A stretch of 64,000 bases of DNA from Ancylobacter mangrovi (GCF_024752355.1 NZ_JANTHZ010000002.1:744001-808000), one strand, 5' to 3'; counted from the first letter of the stretch, positions 1 through 9,047 are shown. Notes: generated by a model from the letters alone, not told the origin. A program made the numbers and translations.

Positions 1-837
1 ATCCGCAAGGGCCAGGACAAGCCGATCGAGGTGACCCTGGTTCGCGACATCATCAACATCAAGTCGGTGCGTTCGCGGGTCGAGAACGGCGACATCGGCT
101 ACATCCGCATCACCTCCTTCAGCGAGCAGACCGGCGACGGGCTGAAGAAGGCGATCGAGGACCTGACCAAGCAGATCGGCGAGGACAAGCTCAAGGGCTT
201 CATCATCGACCTGCGCAACAATCCCGGCGGCCTGCTCGACCAGGCGATCGACGTGTCCGACACCTTCCTCGACCATGGCGAGATCGTCTCGACCCGCGGT
301 CGCGAGGCGGACGAGACCGAGCGGCGCAACGCCCGCCCGGGCGACCTGAGCGACGGCAAGCCGGTGATCGTGCTGGTGAACGGCGGTTCGGCCTCGGCCT
401 CCGAGATCGTGGCCGGCGCGCTGCAGGACCACAAGCGCGCGACCATCCTCGGCTCGCTCACCTTCGGCAAGGGCTCGGTGCAGACCGTGATCCCGGTGTC
501 GGGCAACGCCGCGATCAAGCTGACCACGGCGCGCTACTACACGCCGTCGGGCCGCTCGATCCAGGCCAAGGGCATCCAGCCCGACATCGAGCTGGTGCAG
601 GACGTGCCGGCCGACATGAAGGAAAAGGCGGAAGCCGCCGGCGTCGAGATCACCCATGGCGAGGCTTCGCTCAAGGGTCACCTCAAGAACGGCGAGGACG
701 AGAAGACGGGTTCGCCCGCCTATGTGCCGCCGGACCCGAAGGACGACACCCAGCTCAAGCTGGCGGTCGACCTGATGGAAGGCGTGCAGAAGAACGCCGC
801 CTATCCGGCCGACCCGAAGGCGGCCGTGCCGAACTGA
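1..837 (+). CDS. ctpA: Carboxy-terminal processing protease CtpA (S41), 3' part
   Basis: The reading frame is open from the first base, so the start lies before the window; 278 residues remain. The first residues are the end of a PDZ domain, followed by the S41 protease core. The catalytic Ser-Lys dyad is visible: Ser at about fragment residue 132 in GGSASASE and Lys at about 157 in FGKGSVQT, with the conserved Asp at about 143. The 25-residue Ser-to-Lys spacing matches the known Tsp/Ctp arrangement. The family works in the periplasm, trimming C-termini of envelope proteins. The acidic, Pro-rich tail after the core is usual for alphaproteobacterial CtpA. A clear terminator follows, so the gene ends its transcript. 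Confidence 0.95.
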   Translation: MRKGQDKPIEVTLVRDIINIKSVRSRVENGDIGYIRITSFSEQTGDGLKKAIEDLTKQIGEDKLKGFIIDLRNNPGGLLDQAIDVSDTFLDHGEIVSTRGREADETERRNARPGDLSDGKPVIVLVNGGSASASEIVAGALQDHKRATILGSLTFGKGSVQTVIPVSGNAAIKLTTARYYTPSGRSIQAKGIQPDIELVQDVPADMKEKAEAAGVEITHGEASLKGHLKNGEDEKTGSPAYVPPDPKDDTQLKLAVDLMEGVQKNAAYPADPKAAVPN

Positions 838-864
838 GCCGGTGCCTTCGCGCTGCGATATCGG

Positions 865-898
865 AAACCCCGCCACCGTGCGGGGTTTCTTCGTTTTG
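865..898 (+). terminator. Rho-independent terminator after ctpA
   Basis: A perfect 9-bp stem, AAACCCCGC (865-873) with GCGGGGTTT (880-888), has a 6-nt loop and is followed by a T-rich run containing TTTT at 894-897. It starts 27 bp after the ctpA stop codon. Confidence 0.85.
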
Positions 899-987
899 GG
901 CGGCTTTTTCGTTCCGGGGCGATCCCTGCCGCCGCAAGACCTTCGCCTTGCCGCGATCCTGCCTTGGTCCGGGTCGACAAGAGCGCC

Positions 988-1395
988 ATGAGATCGCCTG
1001 ATGACCCGTCGGCGCCTGCGCCGGCCGCCACGCATGAGCCTGCCGGTCCGCTCGACCGCGACGCGGTGCGCGATGGCGATCTTTCCAACGCCGCCTTCGG
1101 TATCTTCGGCCTCGCCGGCCTTGCCATCGTCGCCGTCGCGTCGGTCTGGTTCCTGACCCGGCCCGGCGCGGACGAGGATGTCGGCCTCGACCGCCTGTTC
1201 GCGACCGAGAACGCGCCGGTCCCGGCCGACGCGCCGATGCTGCGCTCGGGCTTCGACCTCGATTCCGTTCCCGGCGGCGGGCCCGGCGGCTTCACCTTCC
1301 TCGACGGTGCCACCGGCGAGCGCGAGGTGATCGGCACCGTGCCGGCCCCGGCTTCCGCGCGGGCCGACGTCGAGCCGGTGACGGTCACCCGCTAG
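988..1395 (+). CDS. Small single-pass membrane protein, unknown function
   Basis: A 135-residue protein of no family I can name. The N-terminal 35 residues are Pro/Ala/Asp-rich and probably cytoplasmic. One hydrophobic segment of about 20 residues (about 37-57) is followed by an acidic, Gly/Pro-rich tail of about 75 residues that would lie in the periplasm. I prefer the ATG at 988; an in-frame TTG at 964 would add eight residues. Its place between ctpA and rppH is where many alphaproteobacteria carry a divergent polysaccharide deacetylase with a similar N-terminal anchor, so it may be a remnant or short relative of that gene. That link is inference. Confidence 0.55.
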   Translation: MRSPDDPSAPAPAATHEPAGPLDRDAVRDGDLSNAAFGIFGLAGLAIVAVASVWFLTRPGADEDVGLDRLFATENAPVPADAPMLRSGFDLDSVPGGGPGGFTFLDGATGEREVIGTVPAPASARADVEPVTVTR

Positions 1396-1530
1396 CGACG
1401 CCCTCCCCGTGGGCGCTCCGGCAGGGCGGCGCTAAGCATAATGCGAGGCTTGCCTACGCGCCGTCACAGGACCCGCCTATGATTGCCCGGCGGCGACACG
1501 CCCGCCCGTCCATCGTGAAGTCCGGCCAAG

Positions 1531-2040
1531 ATGACCCCGTTCGAACAGCTTCCCTATCGCCCCTGCGTCGGTGTCGTGCTCGTCAATCGCGCGGGACTGG
1601 TGTTTCTCGGCCAGCGCGTCGGCGGCCCCGAGCATGTCGACACCTATCATTCCTGGCAGATGCCGCAGGGCGGCATCGACGAGGGCGAGCAGCCGGGCGA
1701 GGCGGCGCTGCGGGAGCTCTATGAGGAGACCAATGTCTGCTCGGTGGAGCCGCTCGGCGAGTCCGCCGAATGGCTCGCCTACGACCTTCCCGAGCCGATC
1801 GCGCGCTCGGCCTGGAGGGGGCGCTATCGCGGGCAGAAGCAGAAGTGGATCGCGCTGCGCTTCACCGGCGAGGACAGCGAGATCGACGTCACCCGCCCGG
1901 GCGGTGGCAAGCACAAGCCGGAATTCATCAACTGGCGCTGGGAGCACCTCGCGCGGACGCCCTCGCTGATCATCCCGTTCAAGCGGCCGGTCTACGAGCA
2001 GGTCGCCCGCGAGTTCGAGGCGCTGGCGATGCCGGCCTGA
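1531..2040 (+). CDS. rppH: RNA pyrophosphohydrolase RppH (Nudix)
   Basis: 169 residues, normal RppH length. The Nudix box runs from about residue 47 to 69: the Gly of QGGIDEGE, then REL and EE of the REUXEE core, all present. RppH removes pyrophosphate from the 5' triphosphate end of mRNA, which opens the message to RNase E; the family also hydrolyses dinucleoside polyphosphates. The start [11 protein letters not shown] is typical of alphaproteobacterial members. Location after ctpA is common in this order. It is probably transcribed on its own, since a terminator separates it from ctpA. Confidence 0.93.
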   Translation: MTPFEQLPYRPCVGVVLVNRAGLVFLGQRVGGPEHVDTYHSWQMPQGGIDEGEQPGEAALRELYEETNVCSVEPLGESAEWLAYDLPEPIARSAWRGRYRGQKQKWIALRFTGEDSEIDVTRPGGGKHKPEFINWRWEHLARTPSLIIPFKRPVYEQVAREFEALAMPA

Positions 2041-2103
2041 GGGCGCGGGCGGCGGGCAGGCCAGCACGGTTCCGGCCGGCGAGCCTTGTCGCCCGAAAAA
2101 TGC

Positions 2104-2165
2104 GAACGAACGTTCGTTCTTGACTCGTGCCGCTGCGTGATCTAGGTGAGAACGAACGTTCGCTC
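2104..2165 (+). promoter_or_regulatory. TetR-type double operator flanking a promoter
   Basis: A perfect 16-bp palindrome GAACGAACGTTCGTTC lies at 2104-2119. A near copy, GAACGAACGTTCGCTC, lies at 2150-2165. Their centres are 46 bp apart. Between them is a plausible sigma-70 promoter: TTGACT at 2120-2125, a 17-bp spacer, and TAGGTG at 2143-2148, which is a weak -10. One operator abuts the -35 box and the other covers the likely transcription start, a layout that would let the regulator encoded just downstream repress its own operon. The palindromes are seen directly; their role is inferred. Confidence 0.75.
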
Positions 2166-2182
2166 TCATTCTCGGAGCCTTC

Positions 2183-2830
2183 ATGGCCGCCATTGCCTCC
2201 TCCGCCGCTGCGCCCAAGGCGCCGTCCCGTCCCGACCCGCACCGGCGGGTGCTGGATGCGGCGATCACCTGTTTCACGCGCAACGGCTTCCACGGCACCT
2301 CGATGCATGAGATCTGCGCCGAGGCGGGGATGAGCCCGGGCGGGCTCTATCGCTATTTCCCGTCCAAGGACGCGATCATCATCGCCATCGTCGAGGAGGA
2401 GCGCGCCGCGCGGGCGAGCCTGATGGCCTGCCTCGAGCAGGCGCCGGGCTTCGTCGCCGGGCTGGTCGCGATGGGCGACGCGCTGTTCTCCGGCGCGGTG
2501 CCGATGGCCTGCGTCGAGCTGGCGCCGGAGATTTCCGCCGAGGCCGCGCGCAACCCGGTGCTGAAGGCGAAGTTCGACGAGGTCGAGGCGGAGATGGAAG
2601 AAGTGATCCGCCGCGCCTTCGTCGCCGCCCAGGCGCGCGGCGAGGTCGACCCGGCGCTCGATCCCGACCTCGCGCTGGTCATGATCAACGCCATTGGCGA
2701 CGGCCTGCTGCTGCGCAGCCGCCTCGAACCCGACCTCCCGCTCGCCACCCTGATGCCGCTGCTCGGCGAGCTGATCGCGCGCATGCTCGCGCCGCCGGCG
2801 GCCCCTCCTTCCTCGGACCTCACCCGATGA
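2183..2830 (+). CDS. TetR/AcrR-family regulator of the adjacent RND pump
   Basis: 215 residues. The N-terminal helix-turn-helix domain (about residues 20-65) has the TetR signature ending in GGLYRYFPSKDAI. The rest is the variable ligand-binding and dimerisation domain. It is the first gene of a three-gene operon and overlaps the membrane fusion protein gene by 4 nt (ATGA). Matching palindromes on both sides of the promoter suggest autorepression relieved by a pump substrate, as for AcrR and TtgR; that is inference. The ligand is unknown. Confidence 0.88.
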   Translation: MAAIASSAAAPKAPSRPDPHRRVLDAAITCFTRNGFHGTSMHEICAEAGMSPGGLYRYFPSKDAIIIAIVEEERAARASLMACLEQAPGFVAGLVAMGDALFSGAVPMACVELAPEISAEAARNPVLKAKFDEVEAEMEEVIRRAFVAAQARGEVDPALDPDLALVMINAIGDGLLLRSRLEPDLPLATLMPLLGELIARMLAPPAAPPSSDLTR

Positions 2831-4086
2831 GCGCACGGATTCCCTCGCTGCGCGGGCGCATCGCGCTCGCCCTCACCATGACCGCTGTGGTGGTCGGCGT
2901 CGCCGGCTATGCCTTCCGCGACCGCATCGCCGAAGGGCTGCGGCTGAGCGAACCGGCCGAGGCCCGGGTCGCCGACCCGAAGCCGGACGAGGTGCGCGGC
3001 ATCACCGTGTCGGTCATTCCCGCCTCCACCCGCACCGTCATCGACCGCTTGCCCGTCACCGGCACGCTGGTGGCGCGCGAGGAGATCATGGTCGGCCCGG
3101 AGCTCGACGGCTACCGGATCACCGACATCCTGGTCGAGGAGGGCGACCATGTGGAGAAGGGCGAGGTGCTGGCCCGCCTCTCGCGCGACATGCTGAACAC
3201 GCTGCTGGCGCAGAACACGGCGAACGCGGCCAAGGCCAAGGCGAACATCGCCCAGCAACGCGCCCAGCTCGAGCAGGCGCAGGCGCAGAACACCGAGGCC
3301 GAGGCCTCCGTGGAGCGTGCGCGCACCCTGATCAAGACCGGCGCCACCTCGCAGGAGGTGCTGGACCAGCGTGAGCGCGCCGCCAAGGTGGCGAGCGCGC
3401 AGGTCACGGCGGCGCAGGAGGCGGTGGCGGCGGCCGAGGCCGAGGCGGCGCAGATCGCGGCCAATGGCGACGAGATCCGGGTCCGCCTGTCGCACACCGA
3501 GATCAAGGCGCCGGAGGCCGGCATCATCTCCTCGCGTTCGGCGCGCATCGGCGCCATCGTGCTCTCCGCCAACACCGAGCCGCTGTTCCGCATCGTGCGC
3601 GACGGCGCCATCGACCTCGACGCCGACGTGCCGGAATCGGCGCTGCCGCGCATCCGCGTCGGCATGCAGGTCGCGGTCACGCCGGCCGGCTTCGACACCC
3701 CCTTCGACGGCACCATCCGCCTCGTCGGCGCCAAGGTCGACGCTTCCACCCGCCTCGCCCGGGTCGCGGTGGCGCTGCCGGAGGACCCCCGGCTGCGTCC
3801 GGGCGCCTATGCGCGCGGCGTGATCGAGGTGGCCCGCCATGACGGGCTCGCCCTGCCGCAGTCGGCGGTGCAGTTCGACGCCGACGGCACCTTCGTGCTG
3901 GTGGTGGAGGACGACGTGGTGCACAAGCGCGCCGTCACCACCGGGCTGCGCGGCGAGGGCTATGTCGAGATCGCCGACGGGCTGAAGGCGGGCGAGAAGG
4001 TGATCGCCCGCGCGGGCGGCTTCCTGCGCGACGGCGACCGGGTGACGCCGGTCGCGCTCGCCGACGAAGCGGGGAGCGGCGCCTGA
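2827..4086 (+). CDS. RND efflux periplasmic adaptor (membrane fusion protein)
   Basis: 419 residues, HlyD/AcrA-like. An N-terminal hydrophobic segment (about 10-28) anchors or exports it. A split biotinyl-lipoyl domain (EEGDHVEKGEVLARL near residue 100) brackets an Ala/Gln-rich coiled-coil hairpin (about 130-215). Beta-barrel and membrane-proximal domains follow. In the cell it bridges the inner-membrane pump and an outer-membrane channel. It overlaps the regulator by 4 nt and the pump gene by 1 nt, so the three are translationally coupled. No outer-membrane factor gene is present nearby, so a shared TolC encoded elsewhere is expected. Confidence 0.93.
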   Translation: MSARIPSLRGRIALALTMTAVVVGVAGYAFRDRIAEGLRLSEPAEARVADPKPDEVRGITVSVIPASTRTVIDRLPVTGTLVAREEIMVGPELDGYRITDILVEEGDHVEKGEVLARLSRDMLNTLLAQNTANAAKAKANIAQQRAQLEQAQAQNTEAEASVERARTLIKTGATSQEVLDQRERAAKVASAQVTAAQEAVAAAEAEAAQIAANGDEIRVRLSHTEIKAPEAGIISSRSARIGAIVLSANTEPLFRIVRDGAIDLDADVPESALPRIRVGMQVAVTPAGFDTPFDGTIRLVGAKVDASTRLARVAVALPEDPRLRPGAYARGVIEVARHDGLALPQSAVQFDADGTFVLVVEDDVVHKRAVTTGLRGEGYVEIADGLKAGEKVIARAGGFLRDGDRVTPVALADEAGSGA

Positions 4087-7000
4087 TGGCACTCAACATC
4101 TCCGCCTGGTCGATCCGCAAGCCGGTTCCCTCCATCGTCCTGTTCGTGGTGCTGACCGCGATCGGCCTCTACACCTTCGACCGGCTGCCGATCACGCGCA
4201 TGCCGAACATCGACGTGCCGATCGTCTCGGTGACCGTGACGCAGCCGGGCGCGGCGCCGAGCGAATTGGAGACGCAGGTCACCAAGCAGGTCGAGACCGC
4301 CATCGCCGGCGTGCAAGGGGTGAAGCACATCACCTCCTCCATCACCGAGGGCGTGTCGCTCACCACGGTCGAGTTCCAGCTCGAGACCGCGGTCGACCGC
4401 GCGGTGAACGACGTGCGCGACGCGGTGACCAATATCCGCTCCGAGCTGCCGCAGGACATCGAGGAGCCGCTGATCAAGCGGGTCGACGTCGAGGGCATGG
4501 CGATCGTCACCTATGCCGCCTCGGCGCCGGCCATGACGCCGGACGAGCTGTCCTGGTTCGTCGACGACACGGTGATCCGCTCGCTGCAGGGCGTGCGCGG
4601 CGTGGCGCAGGTGAAGCGCGAGGGCGGCATCGACCGCGAGATCCGCATCTCGCTCGACCCCGACAAGCTGGCCGCGCTCGGCGTGACGGCGGCGGACGTC
4701 AACCGCGCGCTCGCCGCCACCAATGTCGACCTCGCCGGCGGGCGCGGCGACATCGGCACACAGGAGCAGTCGGTGCGCACGCTCGGCGGGGCGACCAGCG
4801 TCGCCGACCTCGCCCAGACCCGGATCGCGCTGCCCGCGGACGGCAGCGGCGCGGCGCGCCAGGTGCGGCTCGCCGATCTCGGCACCGTCACCGACGGCGC
4901 CGCCGAGCCGCGCATCTTCGCCCGGCTCGACGGCAAGCCGGTGGTGGCGTTCGGCATCTACCGCGCCAAGGGCTATTCCGACGTCGTGGTCGCCCAGCGC
5001 GTCGACGAGGAGCTGCGCAAGCTCGAGGCCGCGCATCCGGACGTGCGGATCTCGCTCATCGATTCGACCGTGAAATACACCCAGGCCGACTATGAATCGG
5101 CCATGCACACGCTGATCGAGGGCGCGGTGCTGGCGGTGATCGTGGTCATGCTGTTCCTGCGCGACTGGCGGGCGACGCTGGTCTCGGCGCTGGCGATCCC
5201 GCTGTCCATCCTGCCGACCTTCTGGGTCATGGACCTGCTCGGCTTCTCGCTGAACGGGGTGAGCCTGCTCGCCGTGACGCTGGTCACGGGCATCCTGGTC
5301 GACGACGCCATCGTCGAGATCGAGAACATCGTGCGGCACATGCGCATGGGCAAATCCGCCTATCGCGCGGCCATCGACGCCGCCGACGAGATCGGCCTCG
5401 CCGTGGTGGCGACTACGCTCACCATCGTCGCGGTGTTCCTGCCGGTCAGCTTCATGGGCGGCATCGCCGGGCAGTATTTCCGCCAGTTCGGCATCACGGT
5501 CGCGGTCGCGGTGCTGTTCTCGCTGCTGGTGGCGCGCCTGCTCACGCCGATGCTGGCGGCCTATTTCCTGCGCGCGCACGGCCACGAGCCGGCGACCGAC
5601 GGCGCGATCATGCGCTTCTACATCCGGCTGCTGCGGGCCTCGGTGCGGCATCGCTTCATCACCGTCGCTGGCGGCATCCTGCTGTTCATGGGCTCGATGT
5701 GGCTCTCCACCCTGCTGCCGTCCGGCTTCATTCCCAATTCGGACGTCTCGCGCTCGGTGCTGGCGGTCGAGCTGCCGCCCGGCGCGACTCTGCAGAGCAC
5801 GCAGCGCGTGGTCGACCAGATCTCGGCCGAGCTGAAGGCGCAGCCCGAAGTGGCGAGCGTGTTCGCCACGGCCGGCTCGGGCTCGACCGGTGGCCCGGCC
5901 AACGCCGCCGGCGAGGTGCGCAAGGCGACCCTCATCGTCAACTTGGTGCCGCGCGCGGACCGCACCGAGACCCAGAAGCAGTTCGAGGGGCGGATGCGCG
6001 ACGCGCTCACGCAGATCCCCGACATACGCTTCAATTTCGGCGCCTCGGGCGGGGCGGGCCCCGGCCAGCGCGAGTTCACCGTCATCATGTCCGGCTCGGA
6101 CGGCGCGCAGGTCGAGAAGGCCGCGCTGAAGCTCGAGCGCGAGGTCCGCGCCAAGGTGACCGGCCTCACCAACGTCGTCACCTCGGCGGCGCTGGAGCGG
6201 CCGGAGATCCGCGTGGTGCCCAAGCTCGCCGAGGCGGCCGAGCTCGGCGTCTCGGTAGCCGACATCGCCCAGACCGTGCGCATCGCCACCATCGGCGATG
6301 TGTCGCAGAACCTCGCCAAGTTCTCGGCCGGCGACCGGCAGGTGCCGATCCGGGTCCAGCTCGACGAGGGCGCGCGCGCCAATCTCGGCACCTTCGAGAC
6401 GCTGAAGGTGCGCACCGCCTCGGGCGCGGCGGTGCCGCTGTCCTCGGTCGCGCGGATCAGCTTCGGCACGGGTCCGTCCAGCCTCGACCGCTACGACCGC
6501 GCGCGCCGCGTCGCCATCGAGGGCGACCTTGCCGGCAACACCCAGCTCGGCGAGGCGCTGAAGGAGGTCTACGCGCTTCCCGCGGCGAAGAACCTGCCGC
6601 CCGGCGTCTCGCTGAAGGAGAGCGGCGACGCGGAGATCATGGCCGAGGTGTTCGGCGGCTTCGCCACCGCCATGGGCGCGGGCGTGATGATGGTGCTGGC
6701 GGTGCTGGTTCTGCTGTTCGCCAACGTGCTGCAGCCGATCACCATCCTGATCGCGCTGCCGCTTTCGGTGGGCGGGGCCTTCGTCGCGCTGCTGCTGACC
6801 AACAACGCCATGACGCTGCCGGTGGTGATCGGCTTCCTCATGCTGATGGGCATCGTGACCAAGAACGCGATCCTGCTGGTCGATTTCGCCATCGAGTCGG
6901 TGCATGCCGGGGTCGAGCGCACCACCGCGCTGGTCGAGGCCGGACGCAAGCGCGCGCAGCCGATCGTCATGACCACCATCGCCATGGCGGCGGGCATGAT

Positions 7001-7286
7001 GCCCTCGGCCATCGGGCTCGGCGAGGGCGCCGACTTCCGCTCGCCGATGGCGATCGCGGTGATCGGCGGGCTCATCGCCTCGACCGTGCTGTCGCTGGTG
7101 TTCGTGCCGGCGGTGTTCACGCTGATGGACGATCTCGGCCGGCTGACCGGACGGATCTTCGGCCGCTTCGTCGGCGAGCGCGACGAGCCGCCCGAGCATG
7201 GCGGGCAGGGCGCGGCGGTGCTGCCGACCGTGCATGCCATGCCCCACCCGGTGGAGAACCGCCAGCCGCCCATCGCGGCGGAATGA
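4086..7286 (+). CDS. RND-family efflux pump inner-membrane transporter
   Basis: 1066 residues, slightly longer than AcrB (about 1050). It has the duplicated RND layout: TM1 at the N-terminus, a large periplasmic loop, TM2-6, a second loop and TM8-12. The proton-relay pair Asp406-Asp407 sits in GILVDDAIVE of TM4, and the Lys of the TM10 motif VTKNAILLVDF is present, so it should be active. The periplasmic Asn/Asp start PNIDVPIVSVT is typical of the multidrug/HAE family. The C-terminal tail after TM12 (about 50 residues) is polar. It is the last gene of the operon, with a strong terminator immediately after it. Substrates are not predictable. Confidence 0.95.
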   Translation: MALNISAWSIRKPVPSIVLFVVLTAIGLYTFDRLPITRMPNIDVPIVSVTVTQPGAAPSELETQVTKQVETAIAGVQGVKHITSSITEGVSLTTVEFQLETAVDRAVNDVRDAVTNIRSELPQDIEEPLIKRVDVEGMAIVTYAASAPAMTPDELSWFVDDTVIRSLQGVRGVAQVKREGGIDREIRISLDPDKLAALGVTAADVNRALAATNVDLAGGRGDIGTQEQSVRTLGGATSVADLAQTRIALPADGSGAARQVRLADLGTVTDGAAEPRIFARLDGKPVVAFGIYRAKGYSDVVVAQRVDEELRKLEAAHPDVRISLIDSTVKYTQADYESAMHTLIEGAVLAVIVVMLFLRDWRATLVSALAIPLSILPTFWVMDLLGFSLNGVSLLAVTLVTGILVDDAIVEIENIVRHMRMGKSAYRAAIDAADEIGLAVVATTLTIVAVFLPVSFMGGIAGQYFRQFGITVAVAVLFSLLVARLLTPMLAAYFLRAHGHEPATDGAIMRFYIRLLRASVRHRFITVAGGILLFMGSMWLSTLLPSGFIPNSDVSRSVLAVELPPGATLQSTQRVVDQISAELKAQPEVASVFATAGSGSTGGPANAAGEVRKATLIVNLVPRADRTETQKQFEGRMRDALTQIPDIRFNFGASGGAGPGQREFTVIMSGSDGAQVEKAALKLEREVRAKVTGLTNVVTSAALERPEIRVVPKLAEAAELGVSVADIAQTVRIATIGDVSQNLAKFSAGDRQVPIRVQLDEGARANLGTFETLKVRTASGAAVPLSSVARISFGTGPSSLDRYDRARRVAIEGDLAGNTQLGEALKEVYALPAAKNLPPGVSLKESGDAEIMAEVFGGFATAMGAGVMMVLAVLVLLFANVLQPITILIALPLSVGGAFVALLLTNNAMTLPVVIGFLMLMGIVTKNAILLVDFAIESVHAGVERTTALVEAGRKRAQPIVMTTIAMAAGMMPSAIGLGEGADFRSPMAIAVIGGLIASTVLSLVFVPAVFTLMDDLGRLTGRIFGRFVGERDEPPEHGGQGAAVLPTVHAMPHPVENRQPPIAAE

Positions 7287-7289
7287 ACG

Positions 7290-7325
7290 AAGGCCCGCCC
7301 CCGGCCGGGAGCGGGCCTTCCTTTT
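7290..7325 (+). terminator. Rho-independent terminator of the RND operon
   Basis: A perfect 9-bp stem, AAGGCCCGC (7290-7298) with GCGGGCCTT (7311-7319), is followed by CCTTTT. It begins 3 bp after the RND stop codon. As the stem is flanked by A/T on the other side only weakly, it mainly serves the plus strand. Confidence 0.88.
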
Positions 7326-7362
7326 CAGACAAGAGCTTGAGCGGAATGCCGGGCGCGGCGCG

Positions 7363-8034
7363 CTACTGCAGCGAGCCTTCGCCGTCGCCGCCGCCGGTGC
7401 GCGCCATCGACATCTCCGTCACCGCGACCAGCATGTCGGCCCGCTCGGCGAGGCTCGGCGCCTCCAGCAGCGCCTGTTTCTCGCGTGCGCCGAAGGGCGA
7501 CATCATGGCAAGCGCATTGACCAGCGCCTCGTTCGGCGCCTCCTTGATGCTCGACCAGTCGGCCTCGAGCTTGTTGGCGTCGAGATAGGCGGCGAGCGTT
7601 CGCAGCAGCGCGGCGCGGTCGACCTGCTCGGCGCCGAGATCGGGCGTGAAGTCGCCGGCGAAGTCGCCGAAATCGAGCTCTGCCTGGCGGAAGGGGGTGC
7701 CCGCCTCCACCTCGGCGACCAGCCGGAACCGGGCGACGCCGGTCAGCGTGACCAGGTAGCGCCCGTCCCCGCTCTCGGCGAACTCCGTGATGCGCCCGAC
7801 GCAGCCGACCTTCTGCAGCGCCGGATTGGCGGTGGTCACGAGCGCGGGGACCGGCTGGATCATGCCGATCAGCCGCTCGTTCTTCAGCGCCGCGTCCACC
7901 ATGGCGAGGTAGCGCGGTTCGAAGACGTTGAGCGGCAGCTGGCAGCGCGGCAGCAGCAGCGCGCCGTCGAGCGGGAACAGCGGAACCACGCCAGGCAGCT
8001 CCGAGGGCCCGCCATAGGGGCGATTGATCGCCAT
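7363..8034 (-). CDS. LON peptidase substrate-binding domain protein
   Basis: 223 residues. It contains only the N-terminal (substrate-binding) domain of the Lon protease, without the AAA+ or protease domains. The family start ELPGVVPLFPLDGALLLPRCQLPLNVFEPRY is clear in pieces (VPLFPL, LPLNVFEPRY). The ATG at 8034 is preceded by GGAGG at suitable spacing. Such stand-alone proteins are common in alphaproteobacteria and usually sit beside a YbbN-type thioredoxin, as here (83 bp downstream of that gene on the same strand). The molecular role is not established; a part in protein quality control is a reasonable guess from its neighbour. Confidence 0.9.
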   Translation of the reverse strand: MAINRPYGGPSELPGVVPLFPLDGALLLPRCQLPLNVFEPRYLAMVDAALKNERLIGMIQPVPALVTTANPALQKVGCVGRITEFAESGDGRYLVTLTGVARFRLVAEVEAGTPFRQAELDFGDFAGDFTPDLGAEQVDRAALLRTLAAYLDANKLEADWSSIKEAPNEALVNALAMMSPFGAREKQALLEAPSLAERADMLVAVTEMSMARTGGGDGEGSLQ

Positions 8035-8117
8035 GGATGCCCTCCGGCTCGCGATAGTCTTGCCCGGGAGCGTCCCCGGGAAGTGCCGGCCGGCTTGCGT
8101 GCCGGGCCGGCGCTGGC

Positions 8118-9047
8118 TCAGGCGAAAAGTATCGACGACAGCCGCCGGCGTCCGGCGACGGTGTGCTCGTCGGTCGGGCCCCAGGCCTCGAAGAACTGCA
8201 CGAGCTGCTTGCGCGCGCCGTCGTCGTTCCAGTTGCGGTCCTTGCGCACGATGGCGAGCAGCTCGTCCACCGCCTCCTCGCGCTTGCCGCGGGCGTTGAG
8301 CGCCAAAGCGAGGTCGAACCGGGCCTGGTGGTCGAGCGGGTTGGCCTCGACCCGGGCCGCCAGCTCGCGCACGTCGCCGAGCTCGGCCGCGGCCTCCTCC
8401 AGCTCGATCGCCGCGCGCACGGCGCTGATCGTGGCGTCGTTGGCCGCGCTCTCGGGTGCCAGCGCCAGCGTGGCCTTGGCCTGCGCGAGGCTGCCGGCGG
8501 CGAGCTGGGCGCGGGCGAGGCCGGCGATCGCCTTCAGGTTCGCCGGCTCCTCGGCCAGCACGGCGGTGAAGATCTCCACCGCGCCCATCAGGTCGCCCTC
8601 GGCCAGCGCCGCCTCGCCGCTCGCCACCACGTCGGCGATGTCGCCCGCCTCGCCGCCGCCGGCCGCGACCAGGCGGTCGACCAGCGCCTTGACCTGCGTC
8701 TCGGGCTGGGCGCCCATGAAGCCGTCCACCGGCTGGCCGTTGACGAAGGCGTAGACGGTGGGCAGCGACTGGATGCCGAGCTGCTGGGCGACGGAGGGGT
8801 GCTCGTCGGTGTTCATCTTGGCGAGGCGCACCTTGCCCTTCGCCTCGCGCACCACCTTCTCGATGATCGGGGTGAGCTGCTTGCACGGGCCGCACCACGG
8901 CGCCCAGAAATCGACCAGCACCGGACGGCGGCGGGATTCCTCGACGACGTCGGTCATGAAGCTCCGGGTCGTGACGTCGATCACGACATCGTCGCCGGCC
9001 GCGGCGGCGCCGTCCTGGGCCGGATTGGCGGGCTGGTTCAGCAACAT
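8118..9047 (-). CDS. ybbN: Thioredoxin-TPR co-chaperone CnoX/YbbN
   Basis: 309 residues. The N-terminal thioredoxin domain (about 25-130) carries the active-site sequence WCGPC, so unlike E. coli YbbN (which has SxxC) it should be redox-active, as described for Caulobacter CnoX. The C-terminal half is helical, with TPR-like repeats rich in Ala/Glu. The family holds unfolded proteins and passes them to GroEL/DnaK, protecting thiols from over-oxidation during stress. It precedes the LON-domain gene on the same strand and the two are probably co-transcribed. Confidence 0.92.
   Translation of the reverse strand: MLLNQPANPAQDGAAAAGDDVVIDVTTRSFMTDVVEESRRRPVLVDFWAPWCGPCKQLTPIIEKVVREAKGKVRLAKMNTDEHPSVAQQLGIQSLPTVYAFVNGQPVDGFMGAQPETQVKALVDRLVAAGGGEAGDIADVVASGEAALAEGDLMGAVEIFTAVLAEEPANLKAIAGLARAQLAAGSLAQAKATLALAPESAANDATISAVRAAIELEEAAAELGDVRELAARVEANPLDHQARFDLALALNARGKREEAVDELLAIVRKDRNWNDDGARKQLVQFFEAWGPTDEHTVAGRRRLSSILFA

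Noticed and set aside
3960-7247. A minus-strand open frame of about 1095 codons opposite the RND gene
   Set aside because: It is Arg/His/Asp-rich low-complexity antisense translation typical of high-GC DNA, and the plus strand encodes a complete RND pump with all key residues.
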